Below are positions 33,034 through 41,231 of a stretch of 64,000 bases of DNA, in pieces. The first letter of the stretch is position 1; each line of letters opens with the position of its first letter. Origin of the DNA: Methyloversatilis discipulorum (lineage in GTDB: Bacteria; Pseudomonadota; Gammaproteobacteria; Burkholderiales; Rhodocyclaceae). The stretch covers positions 1-64,000 of the forward strand of contig NZ_AZUP01000001.1 in NCBI RefSeq assembly GCF_000527135.1, read 5' to 3'. A model generated the notes under the pieces. That model made no database searches. It worked only from the letters and a program-made list of their open reading frames with translations, and was not told the origin of the DNA. A program made the translations under genes and the position numbers.

Positions 33034-34244
33034 ATCAGCCCGACGTCCTGATTTCGCTTGAGCGCCGGAACGCGCTGCCGTTCGCCGCCCGTCAGGTGTG
33101 CCGACTGCTCGAGCGCATCGAGCACGGCTGGCTGCTGATGACGCTGCCGAGCGGCGAGCTGCTGTCCTTCGGCCACCACGGCGAGCCGGTGGAAATGCGG
33201 GTGAAGGACTGGGCCACCTTCGATCACGTGATCGCACGCGGCGACATCGGCCTCGGCGAAGCCTGGTTCGACGGACTGTGGGACAGCGACCACCTGGCGC
33301 GCGTGCTCACGCTGTTCGCGCTGAACCGGGAGGCCCTCGGGCGCGCCATCCACGGCAACCTGCTGGCGCTCGCGCTGGCCCGCGTGCGCCACCTCTGCCG
33401 CGCCAACACGCGCAGCGGAAGCCGCCGCAACATCATGGCGCACTACGATCTGGGCAACGATTTCTATGCCCTGTGGCTGGACCGCAGCATGACCTATTCG
33501 AGCGCGCTGTTCGAAGGCGATGCGCAGCGCGATCTGGCGGCGGCCCAGCACGCCAAGTACGCGCGCATCGCCCGCGTGCTGCGCCTGCAGCGCGAGCAGC
33601 CGGTGATCGAGATCGGCTGTGGTTGGGGCGGCTTCGCCGAGGTGGCGGCGCGGGACAACGGTGCCTTCGTGCACGGCGTGACGCTGTCGCCGGCCCAACT
33701 CGCCTGGGCACGCGAGCGCGCCCAGCGCGGCGGCTTCGCCGACCGCGCCAGCTTCGAACTGTGCGACTACCGCGACCTGCGGGGTCAGGTCAGCCGCATC
33801 GTGTCGATCGAAATGCTGGAGGCGGTCGGCGAGCGCTGGTGGCCGACCTATTTCGCCAAGCTGAACGGCCTGCTGACGGTCGGCGGCGAGGCGGTGGTGC
33901 AGACCATCAGCATCGCCGACGATCTGTTCCCGCGCTATCGCAAGGGCACCGATTTCATCCAGCAGTACGTGTTCCCGGGTGGCATGCTGCCGTCGCCGTC
34001 GGTGTTCGTGGACAAGGCCCGGCAGGCCGGCCTGCAGGTGTGCGACGACTACCGCTTCGGCCTCGACTACGCGATCACGCTGGCGCGCTGGCGCGAAACT
34101 TTCGAGCAGCACACCGACGCCCTGCGCGCGCTCGGCTTTGATACCCGCTTCCAGCGGCTGTGGCGCTTCTACCTCGCCTACTGCGAGGCGGGCTTCCGCG
34201 CCGGATCGATCGATGTGCATCAGTTCCATCTGGTGAAGCCGTGA
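33030..34244 (+). CDS. Cyclopropane-fatty-acyl-phospholipid synthase-family methyltransferase
   Basis: The product is 404 residues. The Cfa core is intact: YDLGNDFYALWLDRSMTYS, the SAM-binding motif VIEIGCGWGGFAE (about 192-204), SIEMLEAVGERWW, and a terminal FYLAYCEAGFRAGSIDVHQFHL. Enzymes of this group methylate the double bond of phospholipid acyl chains from SAM, giving cyclopropane or methylated products. It is linked to DUF1365 and the FAD oxidoreductase by 4-nt overlaps. The operon context fits a UfaM-like methylation leading to methylated or furan fatty acids rather than housekeeping cyclopropanation; that choice is inferred. Confidence 0.92.
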   Translation: MNQPDVLISLERRNALPFAARQVCRLLERIEHGWLLMTLPSGELLSFGHHGEPVEMRVKDWATFDHVIARGDIGLGEAWFDGLWDSDHLARVLTLFALNREALGRAIHGNLLALALARVRHLCRANTRSGSRRNIMAHYDLGNDFYALWLDRSMTYSSALFEGDAQRDLAAAQHAKYARIARVLRLQREQPVIEIGCGWGGFAEVAARDNGAFVHGVTLSPAQLAWARERAQRGGFADRASFELCDYRDLRGQVSRIVSIEMLEAVGERWWPTYFAKLNGLLTVGGEAVVQTISIADDLFPRYRKGTDFIQQYVFPGGMLPSPSVFVDKARQAGLQVCDDYRFGLDYAITLARWRETFEQHTDALRALGFDTRFQRLWRFYLAYCEAGFRAGSIDVHQFHLVKP

Positions 34245-34768
34245 TCAGGCGTCTGCTCTGCGCGCTGATGTTCGCTTCGGCCTGCGCGTTCGCGCAGCCA
34301 CCGGCCGGCGCGATCGATCTGCTTGATGATCCGAAGCCGCTGGGCAGTGGAGAAATGCGCTGGTTCGGACTCAAGCTGTACGACGCGACGTTGTGGGCCA
34401 GCGGCGGTCGTTACCAGCCGACCGGCGGCTTTGCGCTGAGCCTGCGCTACGCCCGCGACTTCGACGGCGTGCGGCTGGCCAGCGCCAGCATCGACGAAAT
34501 CCGTCGGCTCGGTGAGCGCGACGACGCGAAGCTGGCGCGCTGGCAGGACGTGCTCGCCGGCGTGTTCCCCAACGTCAAGGCAGGCGAGGTGATCACCGGC
34601 GTCAAGCTGGCTGACGGCAGCGCGCGTTTTTTCCACCAGGGTCGGGCGCTTCCTGCGGTGGATGACCGTGCGCTGTCCGACGCCTTCTTCGCCATCTGGC
34701 TCGATCCGCGCACGCGCGAGCCGGCGCTGCGCGCGAAGCTGCTGGCCGAGGCCGGGCAGGCGCGGTGA
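34241..34768 (+). CDS. Chalcone isomerase-like periplasmic protein
   Basis: The product is 175 residues, from GTG 34241 overlapping the previous stop by four bases. A signal peptide (MIRRLLCALMFASACAFAQ) leads to a chalcone-isomerase-like domain, recognisable from MRWFGLKLYDATLWASGG and the later VFPNVKAGEVITGVKLADGSARFFHQG. Bacterial members are not flavonoid enzymes. Relatives in this fold bind fatty acids, which would suit a lipid-modifying operon. Exact function is unknown. Confidence 0.82.
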   Translation: MIRRLLCALMFASACAFAQPPAGAIDLLDDPKPLGSGEMRWFGLKLYDATLWASGGRYQPTGGFALSLRYARDFDGVRLASASIDEIRRLGERDDAKLARWQDVLAGVFPNVKAGEVITGVKLADGSARFFHQGRALPAVDDRALSDAFFAIWLDPRTREPALRAKLLAEAGQAR

Positions 34769-36021
34769 ACACCGCGCGGGTATTCGCCTACGGCCTGCTC
34801 GGTGCGCCACTGGCGGCCGCCGCGCTGCCGATCTACATCCATATCCCCAAGCTGTACGCCGAGCACTACGGCGTGTCGCTGACTTTGCTCGGCGTCGTGC
34901 TGTTCGCCGCGCGTCTGGTCGATGCGCTGGCCGACCCCTTGATCGGCGCCGCCGGAGATCGCGCGCGCGGGCGTCGCGTCATCGTGCTGCTCGGCCTGCT
35001 GCCGCTGGCGGTCGGCCTGCCCGCGCTGGTGAAGCCGCTGGCCGGCATCGACCCGCTGCTCTGGCTGGTCGGCGCGCTGCTGCTGGTCTATGCCGGCTAC
35101 AGCATCGCCACCATCAACTACGCCGCCTGGGGCGCCGAACTGTCGACCACGCCCGCGCTGGGCACCCGGCTGGTGGCCTCACGCGAGGGCTGGGCGCTGG
35201 TCGGCGTGGTCGCCGCGTCGGTCGCGCCCGGCCTGCTGGCCGACGACGCGCCCGACGGCCTGTGGCGCGCCGTGTTGTACTGGTTGCCCTGGCTTGCGCT
35301 GGCCGCGCTGATGACCGCGACCGCGGTGCCGGACCTGCGGCCGCAGGCGACGGAGCAGCCGCTGCTGGTCACGCTGCGCGAGGTGATGCGGCACGCGCGC
35401 TTCCGCCGCCTGCTCGCGGTGTTCGCGCTCAATGGCATCGCGGCGGCGGTGCCCGGCACGCTGGTGCTGTTCTTCATCGCCGACGTGCTGCAGGCGCCGG
35501 AGCGCGAAGGTCTGTTTCTGGCGCTGTATTTCGTCGCCGGCGTGCTGGCGCTGCCGCTGTGGACGCGGTTGGCCGACCGCATCGGCCGCGCGCGCAGCTG
35601 GGCGGCGTCGATGCTGCTGGCGATCGCGGTGTTCGGCTGGGCATGGGCGCTGGGGCCGGGCGACGCCACCGCCTTCATGCTCATCTGCGTCGGCTCGGGC
35701 ATCGCATTGGGCGCCGACCTCGCGCTGCCGCCGGCGCTGCTGGCCGGCCTGATCGCGCGGCGAGAAGAGCCGCTGCCGGCGGGCGGCAGCTTCGGCGTGT
35801 GGACCTTCGTCACCAAGCTCAATCTGGCCCTCGCGGCCGGCGTCGCACTGCCGGCGCTGGCGCTGCTCGGCTACCGGCCGGGCGAACAGGGCGACGAGGC
35901 GCGCGCCGCGCTGACCGCCGTCTATGCGCTGCTGCCGCTGCTGCTGAAGGCGGCGGCGCTCTGTCTGCTGTGGGCCGGCACGCGCCGGCTCGAACCCGAT
36001 CTGCAAGGAGCTTCATCATGA
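34765..36021 (+). CDS. MFS transporter, GPH/MelB-like
   Basis: The product is 418 residues with about 12 membrane helices. It starts at GTG 34765, overlapping the preceding stop by four bases. The loop after helix 2 (FAARLVDALADPLIGAAGDRARGRR) and the mid-protein WTRLADRIGRARSW match the glycoside-pentoside-hexuronide cation symporter branch. A carrier of this type recurs in ChrR- and LitR-controlled clusters. Its substrate is unknown, and the lipid context suggests it may not be a sugar. It is coupled by a 4-nt overlap to the DUF3833 lipoprotein gene. Confidence 0.87.
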   Translation: MNTARVFAYGLLGAPLAAAALPIYIHIPKLYAEHYGVSLTLLGVVLFAARLVDALADPLIGAAGDRARGRRVIVLLGLLPLAVGLPALVKPLAGIDPLLWLVGALLLVYAGYSIATINYAAWGAELSTTPALGTRLVASREGWALVGVVAASVAPGLLADDAPDGLWRAVLYWLPWLALAALMTATAVPDLRPQATEQPLLVTLREVMRHARFRRLLAVFALNGIAAAVPGTLVLFFIADVLQAPEREGLFLALYFVAGVLALPLWTRLADRIGRARSWAASMLLAIAVFGWAWALGPGDATAFMLICVGSGIALGADLALPPALLAGLIARREEPLPAGGSFGVWTFVTKLNLALAAGVALPALALLGYRPGEQGDEARAALTAVYALLPLLLKAAALCLLWAGTRRLEPDLQGASS

Positions 36022-36557
36022 AGAAAATGCTGTGCCGACTGCTGTCGGTGCTCGGGCTGGCTACGCTGGCCGGCTGCGGTGGCGTGCCGGTCGAGAAGTA
36101 CGCGGCGCAGAAACCGGTGCTCGATCTGAAGCAGTATTTCAATGGCCCGGTGACCGGCTGGGGCATGTTCCAGGATCGTGGCGGCGAGGTGATCAAGCGT
36201 TTCGTCGTCCGCATCGATGCCAGCTGGCAGGGTGACACCGGCACGCTGGACGAGCGCTTTGAGTGGAGCGACGGCACGCAGAGCCGCCGCGTCTGGACCA
36301 TCCGCCACCTCGGCGAGGGCCGCTACAGCGGCCGTGCCGACGACGTGGTCGGTGAGGCGACGGGCGAGGCGAGCGGCAATGCGCTGCGCTGGCGCTACGT
36401 GCTGGCGCTGCCGGTGGACGACAAGGTCTACAACGTCGACTTCGACGACTGGATGTATCTGATCGACGACAAGGTGATGCTGAACCGCTCGGCGATGAGC
36501 AAGTTCGGCGTCCATCTGGGCGAGGTGACGCTGTCCTTCACCCGCGGCGCGCCGTGA
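36018..36557 (+). CDS. DUF3833 family lipoprotein
   Basis: The product is 179 residues. The lipobox LATLAGC places a lipidated cysteine at residue 20. The body matches DUF3833: LKQYFNGPVTGWGMFQDRGGEVIKRF, DERFEWSDG and DDWMYLIDDKVMLNRSAMSKFGV. It should sit in the inner or outer membrane facing the periplasm. Members are conserved in photo-oxidative stress clusters, and no catalytic function is established to my knowledge. It overlaps neighbours on both sides by four bases. Confidence 0.88.
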   Translation: MKKMLCRLLSVLGLATLAGCGGVPVEKYAAQKPVLDLKQYFNGPVTGWGMFQDRGGEVIKRFVVRIDASWQGDTGTLDERFEWSDGTQSRRVWTIRHLGEGRYSGRADDVVGEATGEASGNALRWRYVLALPVDDKVYNVDFDDWMYLIDDKVMLNRSAMSKFGVHLGEVTLSFTRGAP

Positions 36558-37336
36558 TGTTCGCGCCGCTGAATCCGCCCGTGAAGGATTGGGCCGGCAA
36601 ACGCGTCTGGGTGATCGGTGCGTCCAGCGGCATTGGCGCCGCACTGGCGCGCCGGCTGATCGAGGCGGGCGCGCGCGTCGCGCTGACCGCCCGCGACGCG
36701 GCGCGGCTGGCCGACGTGGCCGGCCGTGCGTCGAACGTGCTGCAGCTTCCGATGGATGTCAGCGAACCGGGCGCGCTGACGCGCGGCGCCGCCGAACTGT
36801 GGGCATGCTGGGGTGGCATCGATGCGGTGTTCTTCGTCGCTGCGCGCTACCGTCCGGTACGCGCCTGGGAGCTGGACGACGAAGACGTCGACGCCACCTT
36901 GCGCACCAATGTCGCCGCCGTCATGCATGGCTGCGCCGCGGTGCTGCCCGGCATGCTGGTGCAGCAGGCCGGCGCGCTGGTCATCGTGTCCAGCGTTGCC
37001 GGTTACCGCGGACTGCCGAAGGCGCTGGTCTATGGCGCGAGCAAGGCGGCGCTGATCAATTTCGCCGAGGCGCTGTACATGGACATCCGCCCGCGCGGGC
37101 TGGGCGTGCATCTGGTGTGCCCGGGCTTCGTCGAAACGCCGCTGACCGCGCAGAACGACTTCACGATGCCAGCGCTGATCAGCGCCGACGAGGCGGCCGG
37201 CCATATCCTCGCCGGCCTCGCGCGCGGCGATTTCCACATCCATTTTCCGAAGCGCTTCACCGGCTGGCTGCGGCTGCTGCGCCTGCTGCCCTACCGGCTG
37301 TACTTCGCCGCGGTCAGGCGAATGACCGGCCTGTGA
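36554..37336 (+). CDS. Short-chain dehydrogenase/reductase
   Basis: The product is 260 residues, starting at GTG 36554 in a 4-nt overlap with the lipoprotein gene; ATG 36557 is the next codon. The NAD(P)-binding motif GASSGIGAALARRL (about 23-36) and catalytic Ser and Tyr-x3-Lys (VIVSSVAGYRG, then YGASKAALINF) are complete. It ends the CarH-controlled run. Substrates in this cluster type are unknown but are probably lipid-derived carbonyls or alcohols. The stop lies 16 bp from the convergent PepSY gene. Confidence 0.9.
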   Translation: MMFAPLNPPVKDWAGKRVWVIGASSGIGAALARRLIEAGARVALTARDAARLADVAGRASNVLQLPMDVSEPGALTRGAAELWACWGGIDAVFFVAARYRPVRAWELDDEDVDATLRTNVAAVMHGCAAVLPGMLVQQAGALVIVSSVAGYRGLPKALVYGASKAALINFAEALYMDIRPRGLGVHLVCPGFVETPLTAQNDFTMPALISADEAAGHILAGLARGDFHIHFPKRFTGWLRLLRLLPYRLYFAAVRRMTGL

Positions 37337-37352
37337 GCGGAGCGCCCGCTGC

Positions 37353-38855
37353 TCAGCGCGCTGCGCGAGTCCGCGTCAGTCGTCGGGCGGCGATCACCAC
37401 GGCGCTGACCGACAGCGTGAGGCCGGCCAGCGCGGCCAGCCACAGCAACGCATAGCGCAGCGCCGGGCGATCGGCGAAGGCCGGCAGTTCGAAGCTGTGC
37501 GGCGCGTTGAACAGCCAGCGGCGCAGGCGGGCGTCGCGGTCCATTGTGCCGAGCAGGCGACCGTCGAGCGCGTCGATGTGCACCCAGGTTTCGGCGTCGT
37601 CCTCGAGTTTCACGCGCCAAACCGGCAGTTCCTTCGCGTCGCGGCGGGCGTACCACCAGGCATCCTCGTGGATCAGGCGTTCGATCGCCGCCAGCCGCGC
37701 GTCCGGGATCAGCGCGCGCGCCACCGCTTCGGCGTGGTGTTCGGTCACGTCCGGGTGGCCGAGGTCGGGCATGTCCACGCTGCGCAGGAAGCCGTTGCCG
37801 GCGGTCAGCGTCATGCGCGCCTGACCGCGCACCCAGTAGAGCTGCGCCTCCTTCCAGTCCGCTTCGGCGAACAGCGGCGCCAGCGCCCGCACATCTTGCG
37901 GCCACGGAAACGTGGCGGCCACGCTGCCGGTGTAGCGTGCCATCGCCGCGTTGCCCGGTGGCGTGTTGCGCAGCCAGTCGCCGGGCGACATCGACAGCCA
38001 GCCGCTGACCATCCAGGCGAGCACGAACAGGCCGCCGCCCAGACCGACCAGGTGGTGCAGCTTCATCCAGCCGGCGAAGGGACTGAGCGGTGCCCGCCGG
38101 CGCAGCCGCAGCAGTCCGAGCAGCAGGCCGCTCAGCGCCGAAATGCAGCAGATGCCGGACACCCACAGCAGCGTCTGCCGCCACAGGGCCGACTGTTCGC
38201 GCAGCGGCGTGAAGTAGAACCAGTGCGGCACGGCGCCGACCCAGTTCCAGAAACGCTCGCTTCGCGTGCTGTCGCGCACCACCTCGCCGCTGCGCGCCGA
38301 TACGTAAAGCTCGGTGCCGGCGTCGTCGTCCAGCGCGAGGCGGTGGAAGGGGCGCTGGCGGTCCAGCGTCGCCAGCACCGTCCATTGATCGCGCTCGACG
38401 ATACCCAGGTGACGGACGTTCGGCTGGCCGGAGAAGGCGCGCGCGATGGCTTCGGCCCGAGCGACGTCGATGGCGGTTACGCGTGCGCCGCTGCGCGCGC
38501 TGATGGCGTGTCGCCCGCCGTCGGCCATGCTCATGCGCCACACCGGCTCGCTGCCGCCGCCCTCGCGCGGCAGCGCTTCCAGCCACAGACGGCGCGGAAA
38601 ACTGTGCACACCGGCGGCCTGCAGCGCCGCGGTCGGCGACACGCGGATCTGCGCCGCGTCGAGCGCGCCCAGTCCGTGCAGGCGTTCGGCGTCGCTCAGC
38701 GACGGAAAGCCGACCACGCTCATCACCAGCCCGGAGCCGAACCACATGACGAAGAGCAGGCAGCCGGCGATGCCCAGCCAGCGGTGCACGGTGGCGAGGG
38801 CGCCCGGCAGGCGGCGGGCGAGGGCGGGCAGGGAGGCGCTGAGCGGCGGGAACAT
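37353..38855 (-). CDS. PepSY-associated membrane protein (iron-uptake/flavin-reductase type)
   Basis: The product is about 500 residues from ATG 38855; a TTG at 38891 would add 12 residues and overlap the upstream gene. Four or more membrane helices are seen: one near the N-terminus (LGIAGCLLFVMWFGSGLVMSV), a central group (LLWVSGICCISALSGLLLGLL and LGGGLFVLAWMVSGWLSM) and one at the C-terminus (YALLWLAALAGLTLSVSAVVIAA). PepSY-like segments lie between. Such PiuB-like proteins are associated with siderophore uptake and reductive iron release. Transport or redox partners are not adjacent except the upstream membrane gene. Confidence 0.82.
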   Translation of the reverse strand: MFPPLSASLPALARRLPGALATVHRWLGIAGCLLFVMWFGSGLVMSVVGFPSLSDAERLHGLGALDAAQIRVSPTAALQAAGVHSFPRRLWLEALPREGGGSEPVWRMSMADGGRHAISARSGARVTAIDVARAEAIARAFSGQPNVRHLGIVERDQWTVLATLDRQRPFHRLALDDDAGTELYVSARSGEVVRDSTRSERFWNWVGAVPHWFYFTPLREQSALWRQTLLWVSGICCISALSGLLLGLLRLRRRAPLSPFAGWMKLHHLVGLGGGLFVLAWMVSGWLSMSPGDWLRNTPPGNAAMARYTGSVAATFPWPQDVRALAPLFAEADWKEAQLYWVRGQARMTLTAGNGFLRSVDMPDLGHPDVTEHHAEAVARALIPDARLAAIERLIHEDAWWYARRDAKELPVWRVKLEDDAETWVHIDALDGRLLGTMDRDARLRRWLFNAPHSFELPAFADRPALRYALLWLAALAGLTLSVSAVVIAARRLTRTRAAR

Positions 38856-38865
38856 GCGCTGCGGA

Positions 38866-39540
38866 TCAGCCGGCGCGCGGGGCGTCGGCAAGCTGCACGG
38901 AGCGCGTTCCGGCGCGGCGCGCGTACAGGCCGGTCAACCAGTCGAGTGCGCAGTAGAAGGCGCCGGCCGCCAGCGGCGGGTTGGCAGCCGTCAGCGGCAG
39001 GCCGGGCACCCCGGGCCGCCAGGTCCAGCAGCCGAGCGCGGTGCCGTACAGCTCCATCGTCAGCGCCAGCACGAACATGGTCGAGTACAGGCGCGGCGAC
39101 GGGCCGTAACGCAAGGCGATCAGGTAGACGGCGAACAGCGGCAGGCTGATGCCGTCGCCGCCGATGAGCGCCCAGGCCGGCACCATGCCAAGTGCCAGCG
39201 GCGGCACGGCGTCGGTCACACCGTGCGGCAGGCGCTCGCTCAGCCATACGCCCAGCGCGTAGAGCAGCACGTGACCGGGCGGCACGAACAGCGGCAGGTT
39301 GCCGAGGCGGTAGTCGTAGAGGCCCCACCACAGCGACAGCACGATTTCACCGAAGGTGGCCCAGGCGAGGCAGACCATCCACTGCGCGCGCTGCTCGGGT
39401 GCGGCGCGCACGCACATCAGGCCGAGCAGGGCCCAGGTCCATAGCGCGACGGTGTACGGCGCCCAGGCCGCGCCGTGCGCGTCCAGCCAGAGGCCGCCGA
39501 CGATGGTCAGCACGGTGGCGATGGCGAAGGACGTGTTCAT
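38866..39540 (-). CDS. Polytopic membrane protein of unknown function
   Basis: The product is 224 residues with roughly six or seven hydrophobic segments and no soluble domain, for example [54 protein letters not shown] and [15 protein letters not shown] do not recognise a family. It lies 10 bp upstream of the PepSY gene on the same strand and probably forms an operon with it. The start is next to an alternating TA tract (39542-39551) in the intergenic space shared with aroC. Confidence 0.7.
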   Translation of the reverse strand: MNTSFAIATVLTIVGGLWLDAHGAAWAPYTVALWTWALLGLMCVRAAPEQRAQWMVCLAWATFGEIVLSLWWGLYDYRLGNLPLFVPPGHVLLYALGVWLSERLPHGVTDAVPPLALGMVPAWALIGGDGISLPLFAVYLIALRYGPSPRLYSTMFVLALTMELYGTALGCWTWRPGVPGLPLTAANPPLAAGAFYCALDWLTGLYARRAGTRSVQLADAPRAG

Positions 39541-39626
39541 CTATATATATATGCGGTCGGGCCGGGCGGGAGGTCGGCCGGGCCTGCATGGTAGACTCTG
39601 CGCCTCGAAAAATCGCGGGTTTTCCC

Positions 39627-40796
39627 ATGTCCGGCAATACTTTGGGCACGCTTTTCTGTGTCACCTCCTTCGGTGAATCGCATGGCCCGGCCATCGGTTG
39701 CGTGGTCGACGGCTGTCCGCCGGGGCTGGCGCTGAGCGCCGCCGACATCCAGGCCGAACTGGACCGGCGCAAGCCCGGCACCTCGCGCCACGTGACGCAG
39801 CGGCGCGAGCCGGACGAGGTGGAAATCCTGTCCGGCGTGTTCGAAGGCATCACCACCGGCACGCCGATCGCGCTGCTCATCCGCAACCAGGACCAGCGCT
39901 CGAAGGACTACGGCAACATCGCCGAAACCTTCCGCCCGGGCCACGCCGACTACGGCTACTGGCAGAAGTACGGCATCCGCGACCATCGCGGCGGCGGCCG
40001 CTCGTCGGCGCGCGAGACCGCGGTGCGGGTGGCGGCCGGCGCGATCGCCCGCAAGTGGCTGCGCGAGCGCTACGGCATCGACATCCACGGCTGGATGAGT
40101 CAGCTCGGACCGATCCGCATCGAGTACCGCGACCGTGAAGCCATCGCGAACAACCCGTTCTTCGCACCGGACGCCACCATCGTCCCGGAGCTCGAACTGT
40201 TCATGGACCAGCTGCGCAAATCCGGCGACTCCTGCGGCGCGCGCATCGACGTGGTCGCCAGCGGCGTGCCCGTGGGCTGGGGCGAACCGGTGTACGACCG
40301 GCTGGACGCCGACATCGCGCACGCGATGATGGGCATCAACGCGGTCAAGGGTGTGGAGATCGGTGCCGGTTTCGCCAGCGTCGAACAGCGCGGCACCGAA
40401 CACTCGGACGAAATGTCGCCGCAAGGCTTCCTGTCGAACAACGCAGGCGGCGTGCTGGGCGGCATTTCGACCGGCCAGGACGTGCGCGTGTCCATCGCCA
40501 TCAAGCCCACCTCCAGCATCCGCCTCGACCGTCATTCGATCGACAAGGCCGGCAACCCGGTCATCGTGAACACGCACGGCCGGCACGACCCCTGCGTCGG
40601 CATCCGCGCCACGCCGGTGGCCGAGGCCATGCTTGCGCTGGTGCTGATGGACCACGCGCTGCGCCACCGTGCGCAGTGCGGCGACGTCGATTGCCCGACG
40701 CCGCGCATTCCGGCGGCCGCCCCGGCCGACGTGATCGAACGGCTGCGCGCGCAACGTGACGCCGCCGTGGACGATCCGGAGCCGGACGAAGCCTGA
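39627..40796 (+). CDS. aroC: Chorismate synthase
   Basis: The product is 389 residues, slightly longer than the typical 360 because of an acidic C-terminal tail (VDDPEPDEA). All three family signatures are present: [18 protein letters not shown] near the N-terminus, [20 protein letters not shown] (about 128-147) and the late [17 protein letters not shown]. It converts EPSP to chorismate using reduced FMN, the last common step of aromatic amino-acid synthesis, in the cytoplasm. ATG 39627 gives the conserved start [20 protein letters not shown]. No strong ribosome-binding site precedes it. Confidence 0.97.
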   Translation: MSGNTLGTLFCVTSFGESHGPAIGCVVDGCPPGLALSAADIQAELDRRKPGTSRHVTQRREPDEVEILSGVFEGITTGTPIALLIRNQDQRSKDYGNIAETFRPGHADYGYWQKYGIRDHRGGGRSSARETAVRVAAGAIARKWLRERYGIDIHGWMSQLGPIRIEYRDREAIANNPFFAPDATIVPELELFMDQLRKSGDSCGARIDVVASGVPVGWGEPVYDRLDADIAHAMMGINAVKGVEIGAGFASVEQRGTEHSDEMSPQGFLSNNAGGVLGGISTGQDVRVSIAIKPTSSIRLDRHSIDKAGNPVIVNTHGRHDPCVGIRATPVAEAMLALVLMDHALRHRAQCGDVDCPTPRIPAAAPADVIERLRAQRDAAVDDPEPDEA

Positions 40797-41231
40797 GCCG
40801 TCCCCGGCCAGCGGCCGGGTATCCGCTGTAGCGTCCTCCTCCCTGCCCACGCCGACCGGCGCGTCATCCGACGCGCCATTTTCCCCGCCTTCCTTTCCCC
40901 TTCGCACCGCCTTCCGGAGCCGATAAGGCACGCGTGAAGTGCGGCGACAACATAGCGCGCAACATAATTTTGCACTCCCACCCGGCATGACGAGAGCCCA
41001 TGTATCGCAGGGCGTGCGTCGGCAGAAAGCCCGTCCTGTCAGGATCTTGCGCAGGGTCTGGTCGACCGGGTCAGAGCCACGGATGGGCGAAGTCGTGAAC
41101 CCACGCCTCGGGAATATTTCCCGACACGGATTTTCCGGGATGTTTTCCCTGTTGGCGCCTTCTGTCAGTCGATAAAAGGGAGGAAATAACTTGCTAATGG
41201 TTGTGTAGGAATCTTTCCTACACCGCGTGCA
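40797..41231. other. Long leader of the TonB receptor gene with paired palindromes
   Basis: No gene is supported. After aroC lies a GC hairpin without a T-run (40803-40819, CCCGGCC/GGCCGGG). Further on are two palindromes sharing the core GGAA-N3-TTCC: 41108-41124 (TCGGGAA-TAT-TTCCCGA) and 41203-41223 (9-bp arms GTGTAGGAA/TTCCTACAC around TCT). Related half-sites occur between them (near 41127 and 41140). The only good Shine-Dalgarno, GGGAGG, is at 41178-41183. It serves a five-codon frame (TTG 41191 to TAG), not the receptor ATG at 41232. Confidence 0.55.

Noticed and set aside
41191..41208. Five-codon frame TTG-CTA-ATG-GTT-GTG-TAG as a gene
   Set aside because: It is too short to list as a coding gene. 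It is discussed only as a possible translated leader.
40797..41231. Cobalamin riboswitch before the TonB receptor, also sought before eut, cbiX and carH
   Set aside because: No B12-box-like conserved segment or characteristic fold was recognisable in these leaders.
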